Under the pieces are notes generated by a model. It searched no databases. It saw only the letters and a program-made list of their open reading frames with translations, and was not told the DNA's origin. From Streptomyces cadmiisoli (GTDB lineage: Bacteria > Actinomycetota > Actinomycetes > Streptomycetales > Streptomycetaceae): a stretch of 64,000 bases of DNA. Shown one piece after another: positions 8,155 through 17,014 of this stretch. The translations under genes and the position numbers were made by a program. The stretch's first letter is position 1, and every line of letters begins with the position of its first letter. The stretch lies in the NCBI RefSeq assembly GCF_003261055.1, contig NZ_CP030073.1, positions 7,750,001 through 7,814,000 on the forward strand, given 5' to 3'.

Positions 8155-8650
8155 GCCGGCCGGCTCCCCGGCACACCGCCGACAGCAGGGTGCCGATGAC
8201 GACGCCGATGGCCAGCCGGACGGCCCCGGTGCCCACCTTCGCCTCGGTGCTCACCGTCGTCGTGAACGGCATCAGCACCATTCCCGTCGTGCTCAGGGCG
8301 ATGATCCAGGCGAAGAAGCGCCGGGGCCGCGCGGTGCTCAGCATCAGCAGGTGCAGCACCGCCGTCGCGGTCAGCGCGAGCACCGCCGAACCGGCGGCCA
8401 GCAGCCCCGTCGAGGCGTCCTCATGAGAGCCGTGGCCGTCCGCGGCGAGCACCGGAATGCCCATGAGTCCGCGCACCAGCAGGACGGTGGACACGGCGGT
8501 GAGGCCGGCGAACGCGGCGGTCATGATCCCGCCGGTCCACAACCGGGAGGCGTCGATCCGAGGCGCCGGCCGGCGCGCTTCGGCGGCGGCCTCGTCCGGG
8601 GTCTGCTTCGACGTCGGGGGTGGGCCAGACGGCTGGTTCGGCGGCTGCAC
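8144..8650 (-). CDS. DUF6069-like four-helix membrane protein
   Basis: A 168-aa protein with a Pro/Lys-rich cytoplasmic N-terminus (about 50 residues) and four predicted transmembrane helices (GGIMTAAFAGLTAVSTVLLV; LAAGSAVLALTATAVLHLLM; FFAWIIALSTTGMVLMPF; TGAVRLAIGVVIGTLLSAVC). It resembles the actinobacterial DUF6069 family, whose role is unknown. The GTG at 8650 has GAGGAGG in good position, and the long frame further upstream is antisense to the aldo/keto reductase gene. It is the first gene of a two-gene unit with the ClC protein and diverges from the reductase. Confidence 0.8.
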   Translation of the reverse strand: MQPPNQPSGPPPTSKQTPDEAAAEARRPAPRIDASRLWTGGIMTAAFAGLTAVSTVLLVRGLMGIPVLAADGHGSHEDASTGLLAAGSAVLALTATAVLHLLMLSTARPRRFFAWIIALSTTGMVLMPFTTTVSTEAKVGTGAVRLAIGVVIGTLLSAVCRGAGRRAV

Positions 8651-8815
8651 GATCGGCCTCCTCGGTCGGGGCGGTGCGACATCCGTACCCCCGGACCGGC
8701 CCGCCGCTGCCGGACGCTGGCCCGTTCGGGGCAGGAGCACGCCGACGGCCGCCCCGCCCGGGCCCCGGCGGGCGCGCTGGTAGCGTGCCGACGCCACCGA
8801 GGGGGGAAACAGCGC

Positions 8816-9655
8816 ATGGCTTCGCACACGTTTCGGATCGGCGGGGAACTGCTCGTGGGACGCCTCGGCTTCGGGGCGATGCATCTGCCGACCGAGCCGG
8901 CCGCGGACCGCGAGTCGGCCGTCGCCGTCGCCCGGCGCGCCGTCGAACTGGGCGTCACCCTGATCGACACCGCGCACCTCTACGGCGGCGGAGCCAACGA
9001 GGAACTCCTCGCCGAGGCGCTGTTCCCGTATCCGGCGGGGCTGCTGATCACCACCAAGGTCGGTGTGGCCCGCACCGGTCCCGGCGGCGACTGGCGGCTC
9101 GACGGCCGCCCGTCGGTCCTGCGCGACCAGGTCGACCAGGCCCTGAGGCGCCTGCGTGTCGACCGGGTGGAGCTGCTCCAGTTGCACCGCATCGACCCCG
9201 GGACGCCGCTCGCCGAGCAGCTCGGCACCCTGCGCGAGTTGCAGACCGAGGGCAAGATCGGCCGGATCGGCCTGTCGGAGGTCACGGTCGACGAACTCGA
9301 CCGGGCGCGGACGATGGTCGACGTGGTGAGCGTGCAGAACCGCTACAACCTGCTCGACCGCGAGCACGAGCCGGTCCTCGAGGCCTGCGCCGCGGCGGAC
9401 ATCGCGTTCCTGCCCTGGCGGCCGGTCGCGCACGGGACGTCCGGCGCCCGCGAGGAGATCGGCGCCGTCGCCCGCGAACTCGGCGCCACACCGACCCAGG
9501 TCGCGCTGGCCTGGCTGCTCGCCCGGTCGCCGGTGGTCCTCCCCATCCCCGGAACCGCCCGGGCCGAGCACCTCGAGGAGAACCTCGCCGCGGCCCGCCT
9601 CAGGCTGACCCCCGCCCACCTCAGCCGGCTGGACGGCCTGGCCGAGCCGGGCTGA
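8816..9655 (+). CDS. Aldo/keto reductase
   Basis: A 279-aa single-domain TIM-barrel oxidoreductase. The full catalytic tetrad is visible: Asp51 and Tyr56 in IDTAHLYGGG, Lys81 in TTKVG and His124 in LLQLHRID. The C-terminal NADPH-binding segment LPIPGTARAEHLEENLAA is also present. Such enzymes reduce carbonyl compounds with NADPH; the substrate cannot be read from the sequence. The ATG at 8816 follows GAGGGGGGAAAC. It is divergent from the DUF6069-like/ClC pair and is monocistronic. Confidence 0.93.
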   Translation: MASHTFRIGGELLVGRLGFGAMHLPTEPAADRESAVAVARRAVELGVTLIDTAHLYGGGANEELLAEALFPYPAGLLITTKVGVARTGPGGDWRLDGRPSVLRDQVDQALRRLRVDRVELLQLHRIDPGTPLAEQLGTLRELQTEGKIGRIGLSEVTVDELDRARTMVDVVSVQNRYNLLDREHEPVLEACAAADIAFLPWRPVAHGTSGAREEIGAVARELGATPTQVALAWLLARSPVVLPIPGTARAEHLEENLAAARLRLTPAHLSRLDGLAEPG

Positions 9656-9950
9656 GCGCCGCCCGCGGCACCGGCCCGGCGCCCACGCACCGGCCCCAGG
9701 GCGCACGAACCGGGGCGGACGGCGCAGAGGCGGGAGCAGACGGCGGATCGGCGTGCGCCCTGTTACGGCCCCGCGCCGGACCCATACAGTGTGGCGCCCC
9801 ACTCCGCGCCCGAACGTCCACCGGGCCGGAGCCCCGCAGCACCGGGCGGCGAGGGCCGCCCCCCGCGAAAGACACCACCCCGTGAGTTCGCTCGGGCCGC
9901 GACCGAGTGTGCGCGGCACCCGTGCGCGTCGAGAGCCGCTGGAGGCCGCC

Positions 9951-10919
9951 GTGTCCCGACCGTGCATCGCCCTGATCACCGATCCCACGTCGACCGAGGG
10001 CTGCGCCGACTACCTCGCCAGGGCCGTGGAACTGCTCACCGGCACGTCGCCGGTCCGTGTCGACGCGCGGCACTTCGCGACCGGCGGGTCCGGGCGCGGC
10101 GTCCCGGCCGGCGACCGCTTACGGCTGCAGGTCCCGCAGGAAGGGCTGGACCTGGTGCCCGACGTGATCGTGCTCTACGAGATACCCCCGCACCGCCGGC
10201 GCGCGCTCGCCGGTTTCCAGCGCCTCCTCGAGCACCACGACGTGGTGACCCTCGGCACCGGTGTGGCGGCCTGGCGCATCGCCACGCGGAAGGACCTGAC
10301 CGTGGACCGGTTCCGCCGGGACGACATCGCCCACATGGAGACCGTGGTCCTGTCCCGGCCCGGCGTCGCCGAGGCGGCGGCCGCGTTCGACAAGCTCGGC
10401 CGGGACACCTGGGCCCGGCCCGTCGTCGGCACCGGAGGCGACGACACCTTCCACCTCACCACCGACGGCGAACTGGAGCGGGCGACCGCCTTCTACGCCG
10501 AGCGCGGCACCGACTGGCTGCTGTCCCGGGACGCGGGCAACATCACCGCCGACGGCCGGCGCCACCAGTTCCGCGTGTTCGTGCTCGGCGGCCGCGTCCT
10601 GCACGCCCGCGAGCACCTGCAGAGCGAACCCGACACCCCCTGCAACACCTGCCGGGGCGCCGTCCCCGTCCCCATCGCCCCGGCCGACCTGCATCCGCGC
10701 CTCGCCCGGCTCGCCGTCGCGGCCACCGCGTCCATGGGCCTGCCCTTCGCCGGCGTCGACCTCGCCGTGGAGAACGGCGGCGTCGTCTTCGAGGTCAACG
10801 TCCAGCCCGCCTTCGTGGACGGCGAACTCCCCACGGTGGCCGTGCCCTACATCGAGGCCCATCTGAACGCCTGGGCGGCCGGGCGCGGGTTCCGCCCCGA
10901 CACGGCACTGCCCGCCTGA
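9951..10919 (+). CDS. ATP-grasp superfamily ligase (RimK-like), unknown substrate
   Basis: A 322-aa protein with a pre-ATP-grasp N-domain (MSRPCIALITDPTS...) and an ATP-grasp fold. The presumed metal-binding region FAGVDLAVENGGVVFEVNVQPA (Asp, Glu, Asn ligands) is close to RimK/glutathione-synthetase enzymes. ATP-grasp ligases make an acyl-phosphate and join it to an amine or thiol, often modifying peptides. A short insert with two Cys, PDTPCNTCRG, precedes the last lobe and is unusual. No precursor-peptide gene is visible beside it. The GTG at 9951 has GGAGG five bases upstream. Confidence 0.8.
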   Translation: MSRPCIALITDPTSTEGCADYLARAVELLTGTSPVRVDARHFATGGSGRGVPAGDRLRLQVPQEGLDLVPDVIVLYEIPPHRRRALAGFQRLLEHHDVVTLGTGVAAWRIATRKDLTVDRFRRDDIAHMETVVLSRPGVAEAAAAFDKLGRDTWARPVVGTGGDDTFHLTTDGELERATAFYAERGTDWLLSRDAGNITADGRRHQFRVFVLGGRVLHAREHLQSEPDTPCNTCRGAVPVPIAPADLHPRLARLAVAATASMGLPFAGVDLAVENGGVVFEVNVQPAFVDGELPTVAVPYIEAHLNAWAAGRGFRPDTALPA

Positions 10920-10989
10920 GAACCTCACGCCTGGGTTACAAAGGGCTCAACCTCTGGTGTCGGCGGAATGATCCGGTGACGATGGACCC

Positions 10990-11391
10990 ATGACTCTGGC
11001 CCAGCGCGCCCTGGAGCGACTGCAGGCCTGGCCCGACCTCACGGCGGGACCGGCCAGTTGCGGCACAGGGCGGGCAGTTCGCTCCGTTCGCAGCGAGATC
11101 GCCCACTTCCACACCCCTCACGACGTGGACCTGTATCTGGCCGGCCGGGCGATCGGGCGTTTCGCCGACGACCTCAGGGAGTCCACGGCCATCCGTCTGG
11201 TGCCCGGCTCCCGGTGGGTCACGGTCCACCTCGACTGCGACACGGACGTCGACCTGCTGCTCAGCCTGGTGAGCGTGGCCCTCCAGGCCCACCAGGACCT
11301 GCCCGCGGAGGCGTCCGCCGGCGGCTGCAACTTCCGCCGGGTCACGGTGCTGCGCCGCGACCCGGCCGGAACGGCACACCCCGTGCCGTAG
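10990..11391 (+). CDS. Luciferase-family domain protein (DUF5519-like)
   Basis: This small (133 aa) protein matches the 'luciferase' / DUF5519 family: an HFHTPHDVDLYLAGRAIGRF core followed by the strand WVTVHLDCDTDVDLLLSLVSVALQA. The family name is historical and no luminescence should be inferred. Function is unknown. It stands alone, 70 bp after the ATP-grasp gene and 132 bp before the GH65 gene. Confidence 0.7.
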   Translation: MTLAQRALERLQAWPDLTAGPASCGTGRAVRSVRSEIAHFHTPHDVDLYLAGRAIGRFADDLRESTAIRLVPGSRWVTVHLDCDTDVDLLLSLVSVALQAHQDLPAEASAGGCNFRRVTVLRRDPAGTAHPVP

Positions 11392-11523
11392 ACCGCCATT
11401 CCCCCTCGTCACCGGCGTGGGCCGCACCGCCCGGCCCGCCCGCGGAGGGAGACTGCTTGCGCACGGTGCCGGGATCCGCGCCACGGACCCCGGCCGGCCG
11501 CCTGCTGCGTGAGGAGCACCGAG

Positions 11524-13893
11524 GTGACGGGCTGGACCTGGGAGTACGAGGGCTACGAAGCCGCGGACGAACGACTGCGGGAGTCGCTGTGCACGCTGGG
11601 CAACGGCTACTTCGCCACGCGCGGCGCGTTCCCCGAGTGCTCCGCGGACGACATCCACTACCCGGGCACGTACGTGGCGGGCTGCTACAACCGGCTCACC
11701 TCGGACGTCGCCGACCGCCGCGTCGAGAACGAGGACATGGTCAATGTCCCCAACTGGCTGTCGCTGCGCTTCCGGCTGAGCGGCCGGCCCTGGCTCACCC
11801 CCGACACCGCGACCGTGCTCGAGCACCGCCTGGTGCTGCATCTGTCCTCGGGTGTCCTGGAGCGGCTCACCCAGTACGGGCTCGGCAACGGCCGGGCGCT
11901 GACCGTGCGGCAGCAGCGGCTGGTGCACATGGCGGATCCGCACCTGGCCGCGCTGCGCACCGAGTTCACCGCCGACGGATTCAGCGGGGAACTGCATGTC
12001 GAGGCCGCCCTCGACGGCGGCGTCACCAACGCCGGAGTGCCCCGCTACCGGGACCTGGACGGCCTGCACCTGACCCACGAGCACGCCGGTACCGCCGAAC
12101 ACGACACGGTGTGGCTGCGCTGCCGCACCCGCACCTCCGACATCCGCATCGGCATGGCGTCCCGCCTCGGCGCCGACGCGCCCGTCACCGTACGGCACGC
12201 CCGCCCCCGTACCACGCAGCGGACCCGGCTGCGGCTGACGCCCGGCCGTACCGCCACCGTCGACAAGACCGTCGCCCTGCACACCTCGCGCGACCCCGCC
12301 ATCAGCGACCCGCTGCACGCCGCCGTCGCCCGGGTCGGCCGGGCACCCGGCTTCGACGATCTGCTGCGGACCCACCGCACGGCCTGGGCGCAGCTGTGGC
12401 GCCGCGCCGACCTGGAGGTTCCGGGGGAGGCGGGCCGCATCCTGCGCCTGCACCTGTTCCACGTCCTGCAGACGCTGTCGCCGCACACCGCCGACCTGGA
12501 CGTGGGCGTGCCCGCGCGCGGGCTGCACGGCGAGGCCTACCGCGGGCATGTCTTCTGGGACGAACTGTTCGTCCTGCCCTACCTCAATCTGCACTTCCCC
12601 GAGGTCTCCAGGGCCCTGCTGAACTACCGCCACCGCCGCCTGGAGCAGGCCTGCACCGCCGCCCGGGCCGCCGGCCGCCGGGGCGCGATGTTTCCCTGGC
12701 AGAGCGGCAGCGACGGCCGCGAGGAGACCCAGGAGGTGCACCTCAATCCGCGCTCGGGCCGCTGGCTGCCGGACCACTCCCGCCTCCAGTACCACGTCGG
12801 TTCGGCGATCGCCTACAACGTGTGGCAGTACTGCGAGGCGAGCGGCGACACCGAGTTCCTGCACACCAACGGCGCCGAGATGCTGCTCCAGATCGCCCGT
12901 TTCTGGGCGGACGCGGCCACCTACGACGAGCCGCTGGGACGGCACCGCATCAAGGGCGTGGTCGGACCCGACGAGTACCACGACGCCTACCCGGACGCCG
13001 CGAAACCCGGCCTTGACGACAACGCCTACACCAACGTCACCGCCTCCTGGGTGCTCACCCGCACCCTGGAACTGCTGCACGCGCTGCCCGAGCCCCGGCG
13101 CCGCGAACTCGCCGAGCGGACCGGGCTCGACGACGACGAACTCCAGCGGTGGGACGAGGTCTCCCGCACCCTGCACGTGCCCTTCCACCAAGGTGTCATC
13201 AGCCAGTTCGAGGGCTACGGCGACCTCGCCGAACTCGACTGGCACGGCTACCGCCGGCAGTACGGCGACATCCGGCGCCTCGACCGGATCCTGGAGGCGG
13301 AGGGCGACACCGTCAACCGCTACCAGGCCTCCAAGCAGGCCGACGTGCTGATGCTCGGCTACCTGTTCTCACCCGGCGAACTGCACAGCCTGTTCACCCG
13401 GCTCGGGCTGCGCCTGGACGACGAGACCTGGCGGCGCACCGTCGACCACTACCTGCACCGCACCAGCCACGGCTCCACGCTCAGCGGTCTGGTGCACGGC
13501 TGGATCCTGGCCCGGGCCCGGCGCGCCGAGGCCTGGCAGTTCTGCCAGGAGGCCCTGCGGGGCGACATCGCGGACGTGCAGGGCGGCACCACCGGCGAGG
13601 GCATCCACCTGGGAGCCATGGCCGGCACCCTCGACCTGGTCCAGCGCGGACTGACCGGCCTGGAGACCCGCCACGGAGCGCTGTGGCTCGACCCCGTCCC
13701 GCTCCCCGAGCTGTCCTCCTACGGCTTCAACCTGCTCTACCAGGGCAACTGGGGCGTGCGGCTGCAACTGCGGCACGGGCAGCTGGAGATCACGGTGCCG
13801 TCCTCGGACGTGCACCCCGTCGACGTACGGCTGCCGGGCCGTGCGGTGCGCCTCGCTCCGGGCGAGACCGGCCGGCTGAAGCTCCCGGACTGA
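11524..13893 (+). CDS. Glycoside hydrolase family 65 enzyme (disaccharide phosphorylase or trehalase type)
   Basis: The 789-aa protein has the GH65 layout: an N-terminal beta-sandwich (about 1-270), a linker, an (alpha/alpha)6 catalytic barrel (about 310-690) and a C-terminal beta-domain. The catalytic acid is Glu484 in VVGPDEYHD, and HVFWDELFVLPYL, YRHRRL, MFPWQSGSDG and YQASKQADV form the family active-site walls. Members cleave trehalose, maltose, kojibiose or nigerose, by phosphorolysis or hydrolysis. A phosphate-binding His-Gly-Ser-Thr loop (SHGSTLSGLVHG) points to a phosphorylase. The GTG at 11524 follows GAGGAG; a GTG at 11509 lacks a ribosome site. Confidence 0.9.
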   Translation: MTGWTWEYEGYEAADERLRESLCTLGNGYFATRGAFPECSADDIHYPGTYVAGCYNRLTSDVADRRVENEDMVNVPNWLSLRFRLSGRPWLTPDTATVLEHRLVLHLSSGVLERLTQYGLGNGRALTVRQQRLVHMADPHLAALRTEFTADGFSGELHVEAALDGGVTNAGVPRYRDLDGLHLTHEHAGTAEHDTVWLRCRTRTSDIRIGMASRLGADAPVTVRHARPRTTQRTRLRLTPGRTATVDKTVALHTSRDPAISDPLHAAVARVGRAPGFDDLLRTHRTAWAQLWRRADLEVPGEAGRILRLHLFHVLQTLSPHTADLDVGVPARGLHGEAYRGHVFWDELFVLPYLNLHFPEVSRALLNYRHRRLEQACTAARAAGRRGAMFPWQSGSDGREETQEVHLNPRSGRWLPDHSRLQYHVGSAIAYNVWQYCEASGDTEFLHTNGAEMLLQIARFWADAATYDEPLGRHRIKGVVGPDEYHDAYPDAAKPGLDDNAYTNVTASWVLTRTLELLHALPEPRRRELAERTGLDDDELQRWDEVSRTLHVPFHQGVISQFEGYGDLAELDWHGYRRQYGDIRRLDRILEAEGDTVNRYQASKQADVLMLGYLFSPGELHSLFTRLGLRLDDETWRRTVDHYLHRTSHGSTLSGLVHGWILARARRAEAWQFCQEALRGDIADVQGGTTGEGIHLGAMAGTLDLVQRGLTGLETRHGALWLDPVPLPELSSYGFNLLYQGNWGVRLQLRHGQLEITVPSSDVHPVDVRLPGRAVRLAPGETGRLKLPD

Positions 13894-13957
13894 CCCCGAC
13901 GCCGCCGCACCGCACGGCGACGCCCTCGCGGCCCGCCGAGATGTGAAGGACACCTCG

Positions 13958-14476
13958 ATGACCACGCAGAACGCGATCAACTGGCCCGTGAAGTACCTGC
14001 CCGGCACCGGCGACAACTTCGTCTCCAACGAGGTGATCGTCAAGGACCTGAGAGCCGCGAGCGTCTGGCGCTACCTCGTCGACACGGGCAGCTGGGAGTC
14101 GTACTACGACAACGTCGCCGACATCGCCTTCCCGGACGGTGACGGTCCCGTGCTGAGGGACGGCGTCCGCTTCCGTTTCGCCACCTTCGGCCGGCCGCCC
14201 CTGGACGCCCGTGTCGTCGAGTTCCAGGTGCCCGCGGAAGGCCTCCCGGGACGGCTGTCCTGGACGGCCCGGCAGGGCGGCAGGCCCGAGGAGCGGCTCG
14301 ACGTGCTGCACGCCTGGCTGGTGGAGGACCTGCCGGGCGACCGGGTGCGGGTCCTGACCCAGGAGTCGCAGATCGGCGAACCGGCCGCGGCGCTGGCGCT
14401 GGTGACGCCGAACCCGATGCTCAACGGCCACCAGGCCTGGCTGGACGGACTCGTCCGCGCGGCGGCGGGCCGCTGA
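13958..14476 (+). CDS. SRPBCC-fold ligand-binding protein
   Basis: A 172-aa protein of the START/Bet-v-1 like SRPBCC superfamily. It has an N-terminal strand (NFVSNEVIVKDLRAASVWRY), a helix-grip core around WESYYDNVADIAFPDGDGP, and a long C-terminal helix (NPMLNGHQAWLDGLVRAAAG). Members bind hydrophobic ligands or act as cyclases or detoxifying proteins; nothing here specifies the ligand. The ATG at 13958 is preceded by GAAGGA; a GTG at 13943 would place that ribosome site inside the coding sequence. Confidence 0.8.
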   Translation: MTTQNAINWPVKYLPGTGDNFVSNEVIVKDLRAASVWRYLVDTGSWESYYDNVADIAFPDGDGPVLRDGVRFRFATFGRPPLDARVVEFQVPAEGLPGRLSWTARQGGRPEERLDVLHAWLVEDLPGDRVRVLTQESQIGEPAAALALVTPNPMLNGHQAWLDGLVRAAAGR

Positions 14477-14623
14477 CCCGCCTGGTCGAGGCAGCCGACC
14501 CGACGCGCCGGGCGCACCCCGACGCGCGGGCCGCACCGTGCCGGTGGCATCGTCGGAACCGACCGCCTCGGGCACCTCCACCGGCGCGGCAACGGCATCG
14601 CAGAGCAAGAGGAGTTCGACGTC

Positions 14624-15517
14624 ATGACCGACACGCTCACCGTCAGCGTCCTGGGCACCGGCATCATGGGCGCCGCCATGGCCCGCAACATCGCCGCCGC
14701 CGGACACACCGTCCGAGCCTGGAACCGGACCCGTGAGAAGGCCGAGCCGCTGGCCGCCGACGGCGCCCACATCGCGGACACCCCCGCCGAGGCCGTCGAG
14801 GGCGCGGACGTCGTCCTGACCATGCTGTACGACGGCCCCTCGGCCCTGGAGGTGATGCGAGAGGCCGCCCCGGCGCTGCGTCCCGGTACGGCGTGGGTGC
14901 AGTCGACCACCGCCGGCATCGAGGCCATCGGCGACCTGTCCGCCTTCGCGGCGGAGCACGGGCTGGTCCTCTACGACGCGCCGGTGCTCGGCACCCGGCA
15001 GCCGGCCGAGGCCGGACAGCTGCTGGTCATCGCCGCGGGTCCGAGCGAGGGCCGGCAGGTGGTCGAGCCGGTGTTCGACGCGGTCGGCGCCCGGACGCTG
15101 TGGACCGGTGAGGACGCCGCGGCCGCCAGTGCGACGCGGCTGAAGCTGGTAGCCAACAGCTGGGTCCTCGCGGCCACCAACGCGGTCGGCGAGGTCCTCG
15201 CCCTGGCGAAGGCGCTGGACGTGGCACCGCAGGGCTTCTTCGACGTCATCGCCGGCGGCCCGCTCGACATGGGCTACCTGCGGGCGAAGGCCGGGATCAT
15301 CCTGGACGACAAGCTGACGCCGGCCTCGTTCGCGGTCAGCACCGCCGCGAAGGACGCCCGGCTGATCGTCGAGGCGGGGGAGGCCAACGGGGTCCGCCTG
15401 GACGTGGCGGCGGCGAGCCTCGAACGGTTCTCCCGCGCCGCCGCGCAGGGGCACGGCGAGGAGGACATGGCGGCCGCGTACTTCGCCAGCTTCGAGGGGG
15501 ACCGCGCGAGCGGCTGA
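14624..15517 (+). CDS. NAD(P)-dependent beta-hydroxyacid dehydrogenase (3-hydroxyisobutyrate dehydrogenase family)
   Basis: A 297-aa protein with an N-terminal Rossmann domain (VSVLGTGIMGAAMARNIA; glycine-rich loop GTGIMG) and an all-helical C-domain. The catalytic Lys is in KLVANSW near residue 175. The N-terminal substrate motif reads APVLGTRQPAEAGQ instead of the usual DAPVSGG, so the substrate may differ from hydroxyisobutyrate; glyoxylate/succinic-semialdehyde reductase-like or imine-reductase-like activity is possible. It is followed after 15 bp by an RpiB-like isomerase and is probably co-transcribed with it. Confidence 0.88.
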   Translation: MTDTLTVSVLGTGIMGAAMARNIAAAGHTVRAWNRTREKAEPLAADGAHIADTPAEAVEGADVVLTMLYDGPSALEVMREAAPALRPGTAWVQSTTAGIEAIGDLSAFAAEHGLVLYDAPVLGTRQPAEAGQLLVIAAGPSEGRQVVEPVFDAVGARTLWTGEDAAAASATRLKLVANSWVLAATNAVGEVLALAKALDVAPQGFFDVIAGGPLDMGYLRAKAGIILDDKLTPASFAVSTAAKDARLIVEAGEANGVRLDVAAASLERFSRAAAQGHGEEDMAAAYFASFEGDRASG

Positions 15518-15532
15518 CGTAGGCTCCGAGGC

Positions 15533-15979
15533 ATGCGGATCTCGGTCTCCTCGGACATGGACGAGCCGGTGGCCCGCCGGCTCGTCGCGGAACTGCGCGA
15601 CCGGGGCCACGACGTGCTCACCCACGGTGCGCTGCGGGCCGGCGACGACCCGCAGTGGGCGGCCTGCTCGGCGGCCGCCGCGCGGGACGTCGCCGACGGG
15701 ACCTCGGAACAGGCGGTCGTGTGCTGCTGGACCGGCACGGGCGCGTCCATCGCCGCGAACAAGGTGCCCGGGGCGCGTGCCGCGCTGTGCACGGACGCCT
15801 ACTCGGCCGACGGTGCCCGCCGCTGGAACGACGCCAACGTCCTCGCGCTCAGTCTCCGGCTGACCTCCGAGCCGCTTCTGACGGAGATCCTCGACGCGTG
15901 GTTCTCGGGGGAGCCCAGCGAGGACGCGGACGACCGGGAGAACATGGCCCGCGTCCTGCGCATGGACGAGCCTTCCTGA
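15533..15979 (+). CDS. RpiB/LacA/LacB-family sugar-phosphate isomerase
   Basis: A 148-aa isomerase of the RpiB fold. The active-site segment VVCCWTGTGASIAANK corresponds to the family CGTGxGxSIAANK motif and keeps the catalytic-base Cys. RAALCTDAYSADGARRWNDANVLALS matches the second substrate-binding segment, though the usual His-Asn pair is changed. Enzymes of this fold interconvert ribose-5-P/ribulose-5-P or allose/galactose phosphates. It is likely in an operon with the preceding dehydrogenase, hinting at an uncommon sugar-acid route rather than housekeeping pentose metabolism. Confidence 0.85.
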   Translation: MRISVSSDMDEPVARRLVAELRDRGHDVLTHGALRAGDDPQWAACSAAAARDVADGTSEQAVVCCWTGTGASIAANKVPGARAALCTDAYSADGARRWNDANVLALSLRLTSEPLLTEILDAWFSGEPSEDADDRENMARVLRMDEPS

Positions 15980-16027
15980 CCGACCCCGTTACAGCGGGGC
16001 GACCGTCTCTACGGCGCGGCGACCTGC

Positions 16028-16393
16028 TCAGTGCGCGCCGAGGCCTCCGCCGCCGAACGAGCCGCTGCTGCCGCGGCTCCAGCGTGGTCGGTCCTTGGAA
16101 TCACTGGGCCGGGTCTGCATATTGCTCAGCTCGTACGGGGTGAGCGCGCGACCGCCCTTGGGCACCTTGGGCACCTCGTCGGGCTCCCGGTTCTCCCGGA
16201 TCTCGTACACCGGGCCGTCCAACGGCATCTTCGGCTGATCCTCGGGGCGGGGGCGCGGGGGCTCGCGCAGCTTGATCCGGTTGCCCATCCAGAAGCTGCC
16301 GGCCAGCAGTGCCAGCACGGCGATGGCGACCAGGAACAGCACCAGGCTGATCAGGCCGCTCGGCGCGGCTATCTGCATCGATGAGGTACTCAT
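16028..16393 (-). CDS. DUF6479-family small membrane protein
   Basis: The 121-aa protein has one transmembrane helix near residues 14-36 (ISLVLFLVAIAVLALLAGSF). A Pro-rich charged cytoplasmic region follows (REPPRPRPEDQP), then a conserved-looking GRALTPYELSNMQTRPSDSKDRPRW block and a Gly/Ser-rich tail. This is the pattern of the Streptomyces DUF6479 family, of unknown function. The ATG at 16393 was chosen because translation further upstream runs through the divergent promoter region and gives a non-membrane leader. Confidence 0.75.
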   Translation of the reverse strand: MSTSSMQIAAPSGLISLVLFLVAIAVLALLAGSFWMGNRIKLREPPRPRPEDQPKMPLDGPVYEIRENREPDEVPKVPKGGRALTPYELSNMQTRPSDSKDRPRWSRGSSGSFGGGGLGAH

Positions 16394-16539
16394 ATCGGGA
16401 AAATACCCCCAAAAGCGGCGATCAACCCGTTCGGCCGCGTGCCGCGGGTGCGAAAGTCCCGCGGGTCCACGGGGGTGGATTTCGGCCCGGAAGCGCGCGC
16501 CGGGGGTTTGGTGGCTGCCGTCCCGGCAACCCGCGCAGT

Positions 16540-16908
16540 GTGACGGCATCGCAACAGGAGCTCATCCGCTTCCTGGAGGACCGCTTCGCCTGCGCGCAGG
16601 CATGCACGGAGTGTGCGCGGGTGTGCGCGCTGCGCGCGAGCCTGGTGGACTCGGACGGCGCCGGGGGTCAAGAGCTCGTACGACGCAAAGGGATCATGTG
16701 CGCGGAGGTCTGCGACGCGACCTGCCGGGTGCTCTCCGAGCAGAATCTCGTGGACGAGGACGGGATCCGGATCCAGCTGGAGTGGTGCCGGGCCCTGTGT
16801 CTGGAGTCCGCCCGCGTCTTCGACGGCCTGTCCGACGCCGAGGACGCCGCCGCGGCGTGCCGCGCCTGCGCTCGGGCCTGCACGGGCTTCCTGGACACGC
16901 TGGGGTGA
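16540..16908 (+). CDS. Cys-rich four-helix-bundle copper-binding (Csp-like) protein
   Basis: This 122-aa, mostly helical protein carries twelve Cys, nearly all spaced CxxxC or CxxC along four helices: FACAQACTECARVC, MCAEVCDATC, WCRALC and ACRACARAC. This is the pattern of four-helix-bundle copper-storage proteins (Csp/DUF326-like), which line the bundle core with Cu(I)-binding thiolates. There is no signal peptide, so it would act in the cytosol. The GTG at 16540 is the first start consistent with the fold, but no strong ribosome site precedes it. It is divergent from the DUF6479 gene. Confidence 0.75.
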   Translation: MTASQQELIRFLEDRFACAQACTECARVCALRASLVDSDGAGGQELVRRKGIMCAEVCDATCRVLSEQNLVDEDGIRIQLEWCRALCLESARVFDGLSDAEDAAAACRACARACTGFLDTLG

Positions 16909-16956
16909 GCTGAGCCCGGCGCCCGCCCGTCCCGTGCCACGGCCATTCCCTATTTC

Positions 16957-16970
16957 TGAAACACGTTCTA
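16957..16970. promoter_or_regulatory. KstR-type operator box
   Basis: TGAAACACGTTCTA matches the palindromic consensus TnnAACnnGTTnnA described for KstR, the mycobacterial repressor of sterol/lipid degradation. It lies 44 bp upstream of an acyl-CoA dehydrogenase start. No kstR gene is in the window, so the regulator is inferred. Confidence 0.5.
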
Positions 16971-17014
16971 CCGTGTGCGCCGTCAGGACCGGCCTTGGGG
17001 AGCCTGGAGGCGCC

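Noticed and set aside
10936..13245. A 769-codon open frame on the minus strand
   Set aside because: It is antisense to the DUF5519 and GH65 genes, is rich in Gly/Val/Arg repeats typical of high-GC shadow frames, and has no recognisable domain.
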